Shown: positions 46,746 to 56,189 of the stretch, in pieces
Layout of the letters: every line of letters begins with the position of its first letter
How positions within the stretch are numbered: the first letter of the stretch is position 1
From: Gemmatimonadota bacterium
GTDB lineage: Bacteria > Gemmatimonadota > Gemmatimonadetes > Longimicrobiales > Gaopeijiaceae
Direction of reading: 5' to 3'
Assembly: GCA_022823365.1 (NCBI GenBank)
Contig: JAJDXG010000063.1
Location: forward strand, 114,113 to 178,112
DNA: 64,000 nucleotides
Notes under the pieces: generated by a model
The model's input: only the letters and a program-made list of their open reading frames with translations
Database searches by the model: none
What the model was told of the DNA's origin: nothing
Translations under genes and position numbers: made by a program

Positions 46746-47138
46746 CTACCCGGCATCGTATTCATCCTCGCTCACCGGGTCTCCCCAGCTCGTCACCGCG
46801 TTCACGTTGAGCGCGATGTGGGTCATGGCTCCGCCGGGAGCGGCGCCGTGCCAGTGGTTCTCGCCGGGCTCCACGACGATGAGATCTCCCGGCCCCGCTT
46901 CGCCGACGGGCTCGCCTTCCTTCTGGTATCGGCAGCGGCCTTCCACGATGAAGAGCATCTGATACCCGCTGTGCGTGTGCCAGTTGGTGCGCGAGCGGGC
47001 CTCGAAATGCACGCGGTAGACGTTGACGCGCGGATCCGCAGGAAGGGCGCCCTCGATGCGGCGCAGGCTTCCGGGACCGGTGAAGTTGACCGGATCCGAG
47101 GGTTCGCGATCCAGGGACGCAAGGGGAAACACGTTCAT
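46746..47138 (-). CDS. Cupin-domain protein
   Basis: 130 residues from the ATG at 47138. A single cupin domain is clear: NWHTHSGYQMLFIVEGRCRYQ (motif 1 with HTH and the late Glu) and PGDLIVVEPGENHWHGAAPGG (motif 2 with GENHWHG). The His residues suit binding of one metal. No signal peptide is present. The substrate is unknown; small single-cupin proteins act as metal-dependent isomerases, dioxygenases or sensors. It is first in a tight cluster with the Cys-Cys protein (10 nt) and ArsA-type ATPase, and diverges from the DUF5522/PP-loop gene about 50 nt away. Confidence 0.85.
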   Translation of the reverse strand: MNVFPLASLDREPSDPVNFTGPGSLRRIEGALPADPRVNVYRVHFEARSRTNWHTHSGYQMLFIVEGRCRYQKEGEPVGEAGPGDLIVVEPGENHWHGAAPGGAMTHIALNVNAVTSWGDPVSEDEYDAG

Positions 47139-47188
47139 CTTCTGCGGTCTCGTCGGTTGGCCGTTTGCAGAGGTGCTGCCGCGTGCCC

Positions 47189-48262
47189 ATGATCGCGCCT
47201 GCCGCGCGCATTGGCCAGTGGACCGCCGTCCCGGGCTCAAGCATATTCCCCGGGCTCAAGCAGCGGATTCCGGCGCTGACGCGGGGATCACGCAGCAGAC
47301 CGTGTGCCCCGGGCCCCATTCTTCCGATTACCACCGTTCGCCCCCGACCAGCCGACTGGCGCCGCCTTCACGACGAAGCCTCGCGCAACCGCGAGACCTT
47401 CTACCTCGACCCGGCGACCGGGCTGGCCGTCTTCACCGAGTTCGGTCTGCGCCAGCGGGGCAGTTGCTGCCGGAGCGGATGCCGGCACTGCCCCTGGGAG
47501 GCTGACCGGGCGGACACCGGGGAGGACGCCCCGACGGTTGAACCTCCGCACTGGCTGACGCGGCTGCGTCCGGAGCCCCAGCCCGTGGACGTGCTCTTCT
47601 GGAGCGGCGGCAAGGACAGCTTTCTCGCCTACCGGGCCCTGCTGCGCGAGGGGGCCCGCCCCGTGGTCCTCCTCACGACCTTCGACGCGGCGAGCCGGAC
47701 GATCGCCCACCAGGAGCTCCGGGTGGAGCTCGTGATCCGCCAAGCCGAGCATCTGCAGGTGCCCCTGCTGGGCGTTCCCCTCCATCCGGGACTCGCCTAC
47801 GAGGCGCGTATCGGCGAAGCGGTCTCGCTGATTCCCGCGGTCGCCCGCTTCGTGTTCGGCGATCTGCACCTCGAGCACATTCGCGAGTGGCGCACGGGGG
47901 CGTTCCGGGAACTCGCGGCGAGCCGCGGCGCATCGCTCCATTTCCCCATCTGGCAGGTGCCCTGCGAGGTGTTGATGACGGACCTGGAGGCCAGCGGAAT
48001 CGTCTGTGAGGTGTCCGCCGTCACCGACGCGGCGCGCGGCGCGCTCGTCCCTGGCCAGCGCTTCGACCGCGACGCGATGATGCGGCTTCCCGACGGGGTG
48101 GACCGTTTCGGCGAGAACGGAGAGTTCCACACCCTGGCGAAGGTGTGGGAGGTGGCCGCGGACAGGCTGCCCGACGCAGGCATCGACTCCGAATACGCCG
48201 CGCGCGATCTCGAGCGAGCGATGGCCGCCCGATGGCCTGACGATGTGGCCGGTGATCGTTGA
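47189..48262 (+). CDS. DUF5522 domain fused to a diphthine-ammonia-ligase-type PP-loop ATPase
   Basis: 357 residues from the ATG at 47189. The first 55 residues do not resemble the family, so an unseen start could be later. Residues about 65-105 form a DUF5522 unit ([20 protein letters not shown], then [11 protein letters not shown]). From about 130 a PP-loop ATP-pyrophosphatase follows, with [18 protein letters not shown] and, near the end, [15 protein letters not shown]. That ending is typical of the Dph6/ATP_bind_4 group. In eukaryotes and archaea Dph6 amidates diphthine on EF-2, which bacteria lack. Bacterial members probably adenylate another carboxyl. The Cys cluster may hold a metal. 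Coupling of the two domains is the notable feature. Confidence 0.8.
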   Translation: MIAPAARIGQWTAVPGSSIFPGLKQRIPALTRGSRSRPCAPGPILPITTVRPRPADWRRLHDEASRNRETFYLDPATGLAVFTEFGLRQRGSCCRSGCRHCPWEADRADTGEDAPTVEPPHWLTRLRPEPQPVDVLFWSGGKDSFLAYRALLREGARPVVLLTTFDAASRTIAHQELRVELVIRQAEHLQVPLLGVPLHPGLAYEARIGEAVSLIPAVARFVFGDLHLEHIREWRTGAFRELAASRGASLHFPIWQVPCEVLMTDLEASGIVCEVSAVTDAARGALVPGQRFDRDAMMRLPDGVDRFGENGEFHTLAKVWEVAADRLPDAGIDSEYAARDLERAMAARWPDDVAGDR

Positions 48263-48299
48263 AGGCTGGCCGACCTCCATTTGATCGGACCCTTTCTCA

Positions 48300-51200
48300 T
48301 CAGCGCATCGAGCGCAGCGCGTCCTCCCCCAACACCTCGTCGAGGTTGCTCACCAGCCGGTCGGCGTCGTCTTCGTCGAAGACCAGCGGCGGCTTGATCT
48401 TCACCACGTTGTGGAGCGGGCCGTCGGTGCTGAGCAGGATTCCGCGGTCGCGCATGCGTTCCACCAGGCAGGTCGCGTGGCGGGGAGCCGGATCGAGCGA
48501 CTCCCGGTCCGTCACAAGCTCGATGCCCTGGAAGAGCCCGGTGCCGCGCGCGTCTCCGACGATTGCGTGGCGCTCCACTAGGCGCTTCAGTCCCGCGAGC
48601 AGCCGCTCTCCCACGCGGCGGGCATGGTCCTGCAGCCCCTCCTCCTCGATCACGTCCAGCACCGCGAGCCCGATGCGGCAGGATACCGGGTTGCCGCCGA
48701 AGGTGTTGAAGTACTCCATCCCGTTGTTGAAGGAATCGGCGATCTCCGGGGTAGTGACCACGGCAGCGAGCGGATGGCCGTTGCCGATGGGCTTGCCCAT
48801 GGTGACGATGTCCGGCACCACCCCGTGGTCCTCGAAGGCCCAGAAGGAAGAACCCGCGCGCCCGAACCCGACCTGCACCTCGTCGGCGATGCATACCCCG
48901 CCGGCCGCACGCACGCGCTCGAACGCGTCCGCAAGGAAGCCTTCGGGAAGCACGATCTGGCCGCCGCAGCTCAGGATCGACTCGAAGAGGAAGCCGGCGG
49001 GCTGTCCGCCGAGCGCATCGATCGCGCGACCGACCTCCTCCGCGTAAAGCGCGCCGCAGTCGGGATCGGAGGACCGGTAACGGCCGCGATAGCCGTCGGG
49101 CATGGGAACGCACGCGACCCACGACGGCGGCCCCGCACCCCCCGGCCCGTCGAACTTGTAGGAGCTGAGCTGCACCAGCGAACTGGTGTTGCCGTGATAC
49201 CCGCCCTCCAGGACGACCATGCCCTCGCGCCCGGTGTGAGTGCGCGCCATGCGCAGCGCCAGCTCGTTGGCCTCGCTTCCGGTGCAGACGAAGAAACAGA
49301 CGCCCAGCGGGTCGGGCAGCGTGGCCGCCAGGCGCCGGGCGTACTCGGTGAGGCTGTCGTGCAGGTAGCGGGTGTTGGTGTTGAGCACCGTCATCTGCTC
49401 GAGGCCCGCCTGCACCACGCGGGGGTGCGCGTGCCCCACGTGCGCGACGTTGTTGACGCAGTCCAGATAGGGCTGGCCCCCATCGTCGTACAGGTAGGCG
49501 CCCTTGCCGCGCACGATCTCCAGCGGACTCCGGTACGAGATGGAAAGCGACGGTCCGAGCAGCCTGTGGCGCGCGCCCAGCAGCTCCGAGGCCGCATTCC
49601 GGCCGGCCGGAGCCAGATCGGGGATCCCGAGCACAAGGTTCGGGTCCGGGGAGAGGCTGAGCCACACCTCGCGCTGGCTCGGTGGCGCCACGCCGGGGAA
49701 GTCGCCTTCGCGGCCCAGCAGGTCCGTCATGAGCTGGAAATGCAGATGGGGAGCCCAGTCGCCGTTCTCCGGGTACGGCCCGATCCTGCCGATCTCCTCC
49801 CCGGCCGCGATCTCGCGCCCTGGGCGGAGCCCTGTCAACGAGTCGCGGGAGAGGTGGCCGTAGAGGGTGTACCACGCACCCACCTCCCCCGCCTCGTGGC
49901 GCAGAACGATGGTGGGCCCGTAATCGAGGCGAGCGTCGTTGTCGCGGAAGCTGTGGACCACTGCATCGCAGGGAGCGTGGACCGGCGTACCCGGTTCGGC
50001 GAAGAGATCGATGCCCACATGAACCGTTCGCCGCTCGAGCCCGTCCTCGCCCTGGATCGCGAACGCGTCGGAGTCGTACCAGCGGCGGGCCTCGTCGTAT
50101 CGGCCGATCCCGACGGTAGCCCCAACGGCCCGCATGTGGCGGAACAGAAGATTGGTCCAGCCGCGCGCGTCGAGGTCACGCGTGGTTCCCAGCCAGCGGC
50201 TGCCGACGCTCAGGTCGAAGACGGTGTGGGGGCTCTCCGCCAGTTCCGGCGGCAACACCGGAGTGAACCGACCCTCGTCACGCTGCCGCCTCAGCCATGC
50301 GCGCAGGCCCGTAGCGCGCGGGTTCGGCTCCAGTCCGCAGGCCTCGCGCAACCGGTAGTGCACGAAGTCCGGGTGGAATTCCTCCCCGCGGTCGAGGCTT
50401 TTCAGGAGCTTCCAGACGTGCGCTTCGCTGATGCTGAGATACTCGTTGCCCGGCTCTCGGGCGCGCTGCCAGGCAGCCATGGTCGCGCTCAGGCAGAGCC
50501 GGATCCCGGCAAGCGGGAAGACGGCAGCGATTTCCTCCTCCCCGAGGGGATACTCCTCGTGGAAGCCGCTCACGAGCTGCGCCAGGGCCCCCACGGGATC
50601 GCGCTTGGAGAGCATCGCGTAGGCCCCCGCAACCGCCGGCTCGGACGCCAGCCAGGTGCGCATCGCGTCGCCGAAGTCGATGATGCCGGTGACGCGCCGG
50701 TCTCCGTAACGCCCGCCCGGGGGCGTGTCCTCGACCCTGTTGGCCAGGACGTTGTAGTCGTTGGCGTCCCCGTGCACCACCTGCGTGCGCAACCCCGGGA
50801 TCAACGGCGCCAGCCTCTCCTCGCAGTCCGCCATCCGGCGGCGCAGCAACGCCCGCCGGTCCCTTCCCTTCACGCTCCCCACGCGCTCCTCGAAGATGGA
50901 GGACGCGGTGCGCAGGTCCCAGTGAAAACCGGTCTCGGCCGCGCGATGCTCAAAGTCGGCGAGGGCGACGTTCAGACGGGCGAGCACGCCTCCCCAGGAA
51001 CGCAAGAGCTCCGGACTCTGCGGGCGTACCTCGGCGACCGGCACGCCGGGCAGCCAGGTGACCAGACGGAGCGGGTAGTGGACGCCATCCTTTTCGACCG
51101 TCGCGAGGGGAGCCCCAGCGAGGTCGGGAACCACCGCTGGGAACGTCGACCTGGAGGCACCGTCCTCCTCCAGCCATCCCTGCGCCAACCTCGCCAGGAT

Positions 51201-51461
51201 CGCGTTCTGCATTTCCAGCGACGCCCGAGACTCGTCCGGGTTGCCGATCTTGAGAACGAAGGCGTCGCCGGCGGCCTCGGCTCCGGCACCCCGCGCTCTC
51301 TCGTTGCGCCCGAGGCCAGCATCTTGCCCGTCCCCCGTCGCGCGCAGCAGGAAGTTCCGGTCCCGCTCGCCTGGGAGTTCCCTGGCGCTAGCGTGGATGC
51401 TGTAGCGGTCCCTGGCCAGCACCTCCGCCTCGGCGGTCGTGAAGTCGGGCCGCACTCGCAT
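48300..51461 (-). CDS. Trifunctional fusion: APH-type kinase, M23 peptidase and class III aminotransferase
   Basis: 1053 residues in three parts. Residues about 10-370 are an aminoglycoside-phosphotransferase fold ([12 protein letters not shown] for catalysis, IIDFGDA for metal). A winged linker leads to an M23 domain at about 470-600 with H481 and D485 (VHVGIDLF) and HLHFQ near 571. From about 620 a class III aminotransferase follows, with [15 protein letters not shown] and the PLP lysine K890 in TMGKPIGNG. The order matches known bacterial proteins related to hydroxylysine kinase plus ethanolamine-phosphate phospho-lyase. A salvage route for an amino alcohol from the cell wall or lipids is plausible. 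No signal peptide is present. It is 6 nt from the upstream hydrolase gene. Confidence 0.9.
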   Translation of the reverse strand: MRVRPDFTTAEAEVLARDRYSIHASARELPGERDRNFLLRATGDGQDAGLGRNERARGAGAEAAGDAFVLKIGNPDESRASLEMQNAILARLAQGWLEEDGASRSTFPAVVPDLAGAPLATVEKDGVHYPLRLVTWLPGVPVAEVRPQSPELLRSWGGVLARLNVALADFEHRAAETGFHWDLRTASSIFEERVGSVKGRDRRALLRRRMADCEERLAPLIPGLRTQVVHGDANDYNVLANRVEDTPPGGRYGDRRVTGIIDFGDAMRTWLASEPAVAGAYAMLSKRDPVGALAQLVSGFHEEYPLGEEEIAAVFPLAGIRLCLSATMAAWQRAREPGNEYLSISEAHVWKLLKSLDRGEEFHPDFVHYRLREACGLEPNPRATGLRAWLRRQRDEGRFTPVLPPELAESPHTVFDLSVGSRWLGTTRDLDARGWTNLLFRHMRAVGATVGIGRYDEARRWYDSDAFAIQGEDGLERRTVHVGIDLFAEPGTPVHAPCDAVVHSFRDNDARLDYGPTIVLRHEAGEVGAWYTLYGHLSRDSLTGLRPGREIAAGEEIGRIGPYPENGDWAPHLHFQLMTDLLGREGDFPGVAPPSQREVWLSLSPDPNLVLGIPDLAPAGRNAASELLGARHRLLGPSLSISYRSPLEIVRGKGAYLYDDGGQPYLDCVNNVAHVGHAHPRVVQAGLEQMTVLNTNTRYLHDSLTEYARRLAATLPDPLGVCFFVCTGSEANELALRMARTHTGREGMVVLEGGYHGNTSSLVQLSSYKFDGPGGAGPPSWVACVPMPDGYRGRYRSSDPDCGALYAEEVGRAIDALGGQPAGFLFESILSCGGQIVLPEGFLADAFERVRAAGGVCIADEVQVGFGRAGSSFWAFEDHGVVPDIVTMGKPIGNGHPLAAVVTTPEIADSFNNGMEYFNTFGGNPVSCRIGLAVLDVIEEEGLQDHARRVGERLLAGLKRLVERHAIVGDARGTGLFQGIELVTDRESLDPAPRHATCLVERMRDRGILLSTDGPLHNVVKIKPPLVFDEDDADRLVSNLDEVLGEDALRSMR

Positions 51462-51467
51462 GGCGCC

Positions 51468-52844
51468 TCAGCCCCTTCCCAGGGCCCTTCGCAGGAACTT
51501 CGCCGCGCGCGGGATGACCCCGTTCAGGTCGAAGACCTCGTGTCCGGCGCCCTCGTAGATGAAGGCCTCGAATTCCGGCGGTTTGCGCCCGAGCGCCTCC
51601 ATGACCCGGATCATTGAGTGGGCCTGGCTGACGGAGACGGTCTCGTCGACGGTCCCGTGGTGCAGCTGGACGGCGGGCAGATCCTCGGCGAACAGCACGG
51701 CGGAGCGGCGAACCAGCTCCAACCGCACTCTGGCAAGTTCGATCCGCCCTCCCATGTACGGCTGGACGAGCGTGGAGTCCATGTGCGCCACCCCGGTGAG
51801 TTGGCGCGGCATTCCCAGCGCCGCCTCGCGCACGATCTCGCGCACCCATTCGTCGAAGAAATCGGTGGGACCGAACAGGGTGATGATGTTCTCGATCCGT
51901 TCGTCCCGAATGCCGGCCAGCAGCGCGACGCCTCCGCCCCGGCTGCCTCCCACGAGGCTGAGGCCTTCGGGTCTTGCCTGCGGCGTGATCGCCAGCGCCA
52001 CGTTCAGGAGCGCAAGAGCATCGTCCACGTCGTAGTCCCAGTGGCCGCCGGGACCAGTTGAGACCCACTCCCGGTCGCCATGCTCCAGAGGCTCGCTGCG
52101 GAACGACGGAACCACGTACACAAAGCTGTCGCGCAGCTCCCCGAGCGCGAAGGCGAGGAACTGGACATCGTCCACGTCGACGCCGTTGTCGCCTCCATGC
52201 AGGTACATCAGCACAGGCAGGCTGGCCGCCCGCTTCGACCGGGGGACGACGATCGCTCCGTAGTGCCGCGCCTCGCCGACCTGGTGAGACACCACGCGCA
52301 GGGTCGCCGGAGAGCCGAAGAGAGAATACGCTTCGGTCAGTTCGATGGTCAGGCTGCGGGGCGAAATGTCGCGGCGGGCCCAGTCGGCGCGCACGGACGC
52401 GATCTCGTCGGCGGTGGGCGGCGCGAACAGGACCTCGAGTTCCGCCTCCAGGTCGACTGCCCAGGCATGGATCGCCGTGGCGGCCAGGCCCCCTGCGACC
52501 AACACCGTCTGCGTCCCGGGATCGGGGCCGAGGGTCCAGGTGATCGCCACGTCGCCGTTCTGGTCGGTGGTGGCGCGACCCGGCTCCACCTGGCCGCTCC
52601 CCGGCATCGTGACGAAGTCGACGGAGATGCCGGGCACCGGGCGCCCTCCCGCATCCACGGCGCGGAACACGATCGGTTCGTCGAGCCGGGTGCCGACGAA
52701 AGCGGGCTGCCCCCCGCCGGACACGACGGTGATGGCGGCCGCCGAGGGTCCGGCGCCGGGCTCGACCGGATCGCTGGCTCGCTCGCACCCCGCCAGCGTT
52801 GGGAGCACCAGCAGCGGCAGCAGCCGGCTCCAGCGTCCCGACAA
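51468..52844 (-). CDS. Alpha/beta-hydrolase lipoprotein with N-terminal Ig-like domain
   Basis: 458 residues from a TTG at 52844. The start was chosen over ATG codons upstream because AGGAGG lies six nt before it and the protein then opens with a lipoprotein signal (LVLPTLAGCERAS, Cys20). An Ig-like Big_1-type domain follows (about 30-140, PVPGISVDFVTMPGSGQVE and ATTDQNGDVAITWTLG). The hydrolase has GGSRGGG as nucleophile elbow, DETVS for the acid and GAGHEVFD for the base. It resembles S9-type peptidases or esterases of the dipeptidyl-peptidase kind but lacks the propeller. It is followed 6 nt on by the kinase-M23-aminotransferase gene, so the two may share a process. Confidence 0.85.
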   Translation of the reverse strand: MSGRWSRLLPLLVLPTLAGCERASDPVEPGAGPSAAAITVVSGGGQPAFVGTRLDEPIVFRAVDAGGRPVPGISVDFVTMPGSGQVEPGRATTDQNGDVAITWTLGPDPGTQTVLVAGGLAATAIHAWAVDLEAELEVLFAPPTADEIASVRADWARRDISPRSLTIELTEAYSLFGSPATLRVVSHQVGEARHYGAIVVPRSKRAASLPVLMYLHGGDNGVDVDDVQFLAFALGELRDSFVYVVPSFRSEPLEHGDREWVSTGPGGHWDYDVDDALALLNVALAITPQARPEGLSLVGGSRGGGVALLAGIRDERIENIITLFGPTDFFDEWVREIVREAALGMPRQLTGVAHMDSTLVQPYMGGRIELARVRLELVRRSAVLFAEDLPAVQLHHGTVDETVSVSQAHSMIRVMEALGRKPPEFEAFIYEGAGHEVFDLNGVIPRAAKFLRRALGRG

Positions 52845-52850
52845 ATCAAG

Positions 52851-52856
52851 CCTCCT
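52851..52856 (-). promoter_or_regulatory. Strong ribosome-binding site that fixes a TTG start
   Basis: AGGAGG, six nucleotides before the TTG at 52844. It moves the start of the alpha/beta-hydrolase lipoprotein from upstream ATGs to a TTG that opens a clean lipoprotein signal. Confidence 0.7.
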
Positions 52857-53014
52857 CAAATGCCCTCTCCGGATTCTCGTCTCCCGGCATCCGCTCGTCG
52901 CGGAAACGATAACGCAAAGCCGTGTCCTGCGTCGCATGGCCCTCCGCTTGCCCGCAGGGGAGGCAGAGACGCACATTCGCGCGGTCCGTCAGGCGATTCA
53001 ACCCGGAGGCCCCC

Positions 53015-54727
53015 ATGTCCCCAGGCGTTCAAGCCGCGCTCGCGCTCCTCCCCATTCTCATCGGGGGAACCCTGCTCGTCGGATTCCGGGTGCCGGCGAA
53101 GTTCGCGATGCCCATCGCCTACGTCTCGGCCGTCGTCGTGGCGCTGACGGCGTGGCAGGTGGCTCCGGTGCGCGTCGCGGCGTCCTCGGTGCAGGGGCTG
53201 TTCCTGACCTTCGATCTGCTGGTCATCATCTTCGGCGCGATTCTGCTGCTCAATACCCTGGAGCAGTCCGGCGGCGTCTCCGCGATCCGGCGCAGCTTCC
53301 GCAGCATCAGCGAGGATCGCCGGGTCCAGATCATCATCATCGCATGGCTGTTCGGGTCCTTCATCGAGGGGGCCGCGGGGTTCGGCACGCCCGCCGCGGT
53401 CGCAGCGCCGCTCATGGTGGCGATGGGCTTCCCGGCCGCCGGGGCGGTCATGATCGGCATGATGATCCAGAGCACCGCGGTGACCTTCGGCGCGGTGGGC
53501 ACGCCCGTGCTGGTGGGGGTGCAGGGCGGCCTGGGCGGCGAGGCCTTCGACGCCCAGCTCCTCGCGGCCGGCATCACCATGGACGAGTTCCTGCGGCTGG
53601 TGACCGACCGGGTCGTGGTTCTGCACGCCATCGCGGGCACACTGATGCCCACCTTCATGATCGTCATGACCACCCGTTTCTTCGGCGCCAACCGGTCGTG
53701 GACGGAAGGGCTGTCGATCTTCCCCTTCGCGCTCTTCGCGGGGGTGGCGTTCACCGTCCCCTACATGTTCACGGGATGGCTGCTGGGGCCGGAGTTCCCC
53801 GCGCTGCTGGGTGCGCCGGTCGGCCTTGCGATCGTCATCTTCGCCGCGCGCCGGGGGTTCCTGATTCCGGACGACACATGGGATTTCCCGGAGCGGGGCC
53901 GCTGGGGGCAGGGCTGGGCCAGCGGGCTGGAGGCCCGGCAGGACCTGGACGACGACGACGAACGGGTCTCCGTCGGGATGGCCTGGGCGCCCTACGCGCT
54001 GCTGGCCGTGCTGCTGGTCCTGAGCCGGCTGTCGGAGCTGCCGGTGCAGAACTGGCTGCGCGCCCCCGCCATCACGTGGGCGAACGTGTTCGGCACCGAC
54101 ATCACCGCCACCACCACCCCCCTCTACCTGCCCGGAACCATCCTGATCGCGGTGGTCGCCGTGACCTTCTTCCTGCACCGGATGAAGTTCCCAGAGCTGC
54201 AGCGGGCGTTCACCAAGTCGTCGCGCGTGCTCCTCGGCGCCGGATTCGTGCTCATCTTCACCGTGCCCATGGTGCGCATCTACATCCAGTCGGGCGTGAA
54301 CGCGGCCGACCTGGTCAGCATGCCCATCGCCATGGCCGCCTGGGTCGCGGACAACGTGGGGCAGGTGTGGCCGCTGTTCGCCGGCGTCACCGGCGCGCTG
54401 GGGGCCTTCATCGCCGGATCGAACACGGTGAGCAACCTCATGTTCTCGCTCTTCCAGCACGGCGTGGCGGAGCGGCTGGCGGTGTCGAGCGCGATGATCG
54501 TGTCGCTACAGGCGGTCGGTGCGGCGGCGGGCAACATGGTCGCGATCCACAACGTGGTGGCGGCGTCCGCCACGGTGGGCCTGCTTGGTCAGGAGGGCGT
54601 CACGCTGCGCAAGACCATCCTGCCCACCATCTACTACCTCACCGTCATCGGCGTGCTGGGGCTGATCGCCGTGCACGTCATCGGCCTTGCCGATCCCCTG
54701 ATGGCCGCGGGCGGGGGGAGTCCGTGA
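53015..54727 (+). CDS. lldP: L-lactate permease
   Basis: 570 residues from the ATG at 53015, with GGAGG just upstream. About 12-14 hydrophobic segments are spread over the length. Hallmarks are [20 protein letters not shown] near residue 120, AVGTPVLVG near 160 and [14 protein letters not shown] near 470. These are typical of the LctP/LldP family, which moves L- or D-lactate or glycolate with protons. Lactate dehydrogenase genes (lldD, lldEFG) are not in the window. The amidohydrolase gene follows on the same strand 125 nt on. Length matches the E. coli protein (551). Confidence 0.93.
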   Translation: MSPGVQAALALLPILIGGTLLVGFRVPAKFAMPIAYVSAVVVALTAWQVAPVRVAASSVQGLFLTFDLLVIIFGAILLLNTLEQSGGVSAIRRSFRSISEDRRVQIIIIAWLFGSFIEGAAGFGTPAAVAAPLMVAMGFPAAGAVMIGMMIQSTAVTFGAVGTPVLVGVQGGLGGEAFDAQLLAAGITMDEFLRLVTDRVVVLHAIAGTLMPTFMIVMTTRFFGANRSWTEGLSIFPFALFAGVAFTVPYMFTGWLLGPEFPALLGAPVGLAIVIFAARRGFLIPDDTWDFPERGRWGQGWASGLEARQDLDDDDERVSVGMAWAPYALLAVLLVLSRLSELPVQNWLRAPAITWANVFGTDITATTTPLYLPGTILIAVVAVTFFLHRMKFPELQRAFTKSSRVLLGAGFVLIFTVPMVRIYIQSGVNAADLVSMPIAMAAWVADNVGQVWPLFAGVTGALGAFIAGSNTVSNLMFSLFQHGVAERLAVSSAMIVSLQAVGAAAGNMVAIHNVVAASATVGLLGQEGVTLRKTILPTIYYLTVIGVLGLIAVHVIGLADPLMAAGGGSP

Positions 54728-54851
54728 CCGGGCGCGGACATCCTTGACCGGGGTATCACCGGCCCATCTCTTGGATGAGGGGGGTCGCCGCGTCCAGGCT
54801 CGCCTCCGCGGGCCCCAGCCGAAGTTTCGCCCGCACAAAGGACGGTCTCGC

Positions 54852-56159
54852 ATGTTCGATCATCCACGGCACGGCTCAATCCACGTTGTCGCTGCCCTCC
54901 TGCTTGTCCTGACGCTCGCCGGCTGCGCTCCGGCCGACGCGCCATCCTCGGACGGCGTGGTCGCCTTCACCGGCATGCGCCTCATCGACGGCCTCGGTGG
55001 CGACCCGGTCGGGAACGCGGCGATGGTGGTGCGGGACGGGCGCATCGACGCTGTGGGTCCGGCCGCCGGCGTGGAGATCCCGGACGGCGCCGAGCAGGTC
55101 GACCTGAGCGGCCGACACGTGGTGCCCGGACTCATCAACACCCACGGCCACGTGGGCCGCACCGCCGGCGGGCTTGAGGGAGAAGCCGCCGACGAGGCCG
55201 TCCGCAACGAGCTCCGGCTGTACGCGGCCTACGGCGTCACCACGGTGAACAGCCTGGGCGGGGGCACGGAGCCCAGCATGCGCGTGCGGGATGCCAACAA
55301 CGACGACTCCGGTCTGACGCACGCGCGCCTGCTCATGGCGGGGCCGGTCCTCACCGGCTCGACCGCCGAGGAGGTGCGCGCCGAGGTCGCCGACAACGCG
55401 CGCCTCGACCCGGACTGGCTCAAGCTGCGGGTGGACGACAATCTGGGCACCAGCACCAAGATGCCTCCCGAGGCGTACCGCGCGGCCATCGACGCGGCGC
55501 ACGAAATGGGCGTCGGCCTGGCGGCCCACCTCTTCTATCTGGACGACGGCAAGGACCTGCTCCGCTCGGGCGCCGACTTCCTCGCCCACAGCGTGCGCGA
55601 CGTGGCCATCGACCAGGAATTCATCGACCTCATCGCCGAAACCGGGGTCTGCTACTGCCCCACCCTCACCCGCGAGGTGTCCACCTTCATCTATCGGGAG
55701 CAGCCCGACTTCTTCTTCGACGACTTCTTCACGCGTCACGCCAACGCCGAGGAGGTGGCCGGGCTGGATCAGGAGGACCGCCGGCGCTCGTTCCTCGAGA
55801 GCCGCTCGGCGGCCCTCTACGAGGAGGCGCTGGAGGTCGCGCTCGACAACCTGAAAGCGGCCGCGGACGCGGGGGTTACGCTGTCCTTCGGAACCGACAC
55901 CGGTCCCGTGGGCCGCTTCCAGGGCTTCTTCGAGCACATGGAGATGGAGATCATGGCCAACGCCGGTCTCACTCCCGCCCAGATCCTGGCCACCGCCACC
56001 CGCGACGCCGCCGCCTGCCTGGAGCTCGACGACGTGGGCACCCTCGAGCCCGGCAAGTGGGCCGATTTCATCGTCGTCGCGGAGGATCCCCTCGCCGACA
56101 TCATGAACATGCGTTCCATCGAATCGGTCTGGATCGCGGGCAACCAGGTGGAGCGGTAG
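54852..56159 (+). CDS. Lipoprotein amidohydrolase (imidazolonepropionase/dihydroorotase-like metal hydrolase)
   Basis: 435 residues from the ATG at 54852, which gives a lipoprotein signal (LVLTLAGCAPAD). The metal-dependent hydrolase fold shows INTHGHVG (HxH), a Lys in DWLKLRVDD that may be carboxylated, AAHLFY and LAHSVRD for two more His ligands, and GTDTGP for the catalytic Asp. Members often cleave blocked dipeptides such as Xaa-Pro or aryl amides, outside the cytoplasm. The protein's lipid anchor and the many peptidases nearby support peptide degradation. The exact substrate is not readable. An in-frame GTG at 54744 would add a non-conserved leader. Confidence 0.9.
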   Translation: MFDHPRHGSIHVVAALLLVLTLAGCAPADAPSSDGVVAFTGMRLIDGLGGDPVGNAAMVVRDGRIDAVGPAAGVEIPDGAEQVDLSGRHVVPGLINTHGHVGRTAGGLEGEAADEAVRNELRLYAAYGVTTVNSLGGGTEPSMRVRDANNDDSGLTHARLLMAGPVLTGSTAEEVRAEVADNARLDPDWLKLRVDDNLGTSTKMPPEAYRAAIDAAHEMGVGLAAHLFYLDDGKDLLRSGADFLAHSVRDVAIDQEFIDLIAETGVCYCPTLTREVSTFIYREQPDFFFDDFFTRHANAEEVAGLDQEDRRRSFLESRSAALYEEALEVALDNLKAAADAGVTLSFGTDTGPVGRFQGFFEHMEMEIMANAGLTPAQILATATRDAAACLELDDVGTLEPGKWADFIVVAEDPLADIMNMRSIESVWIAGNQVER

Positions 56160-56189
56160 CTGACGAATCCAGCTTCGCGGCTCGCAGTA

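Noticed and set aside
48624..51617. Plus-strand reading frame of 997 residues over the kinase-M23-aminotransferase fusion
   Set aside because: Antisense shadow; all catalytic motifs are on the minus strand.
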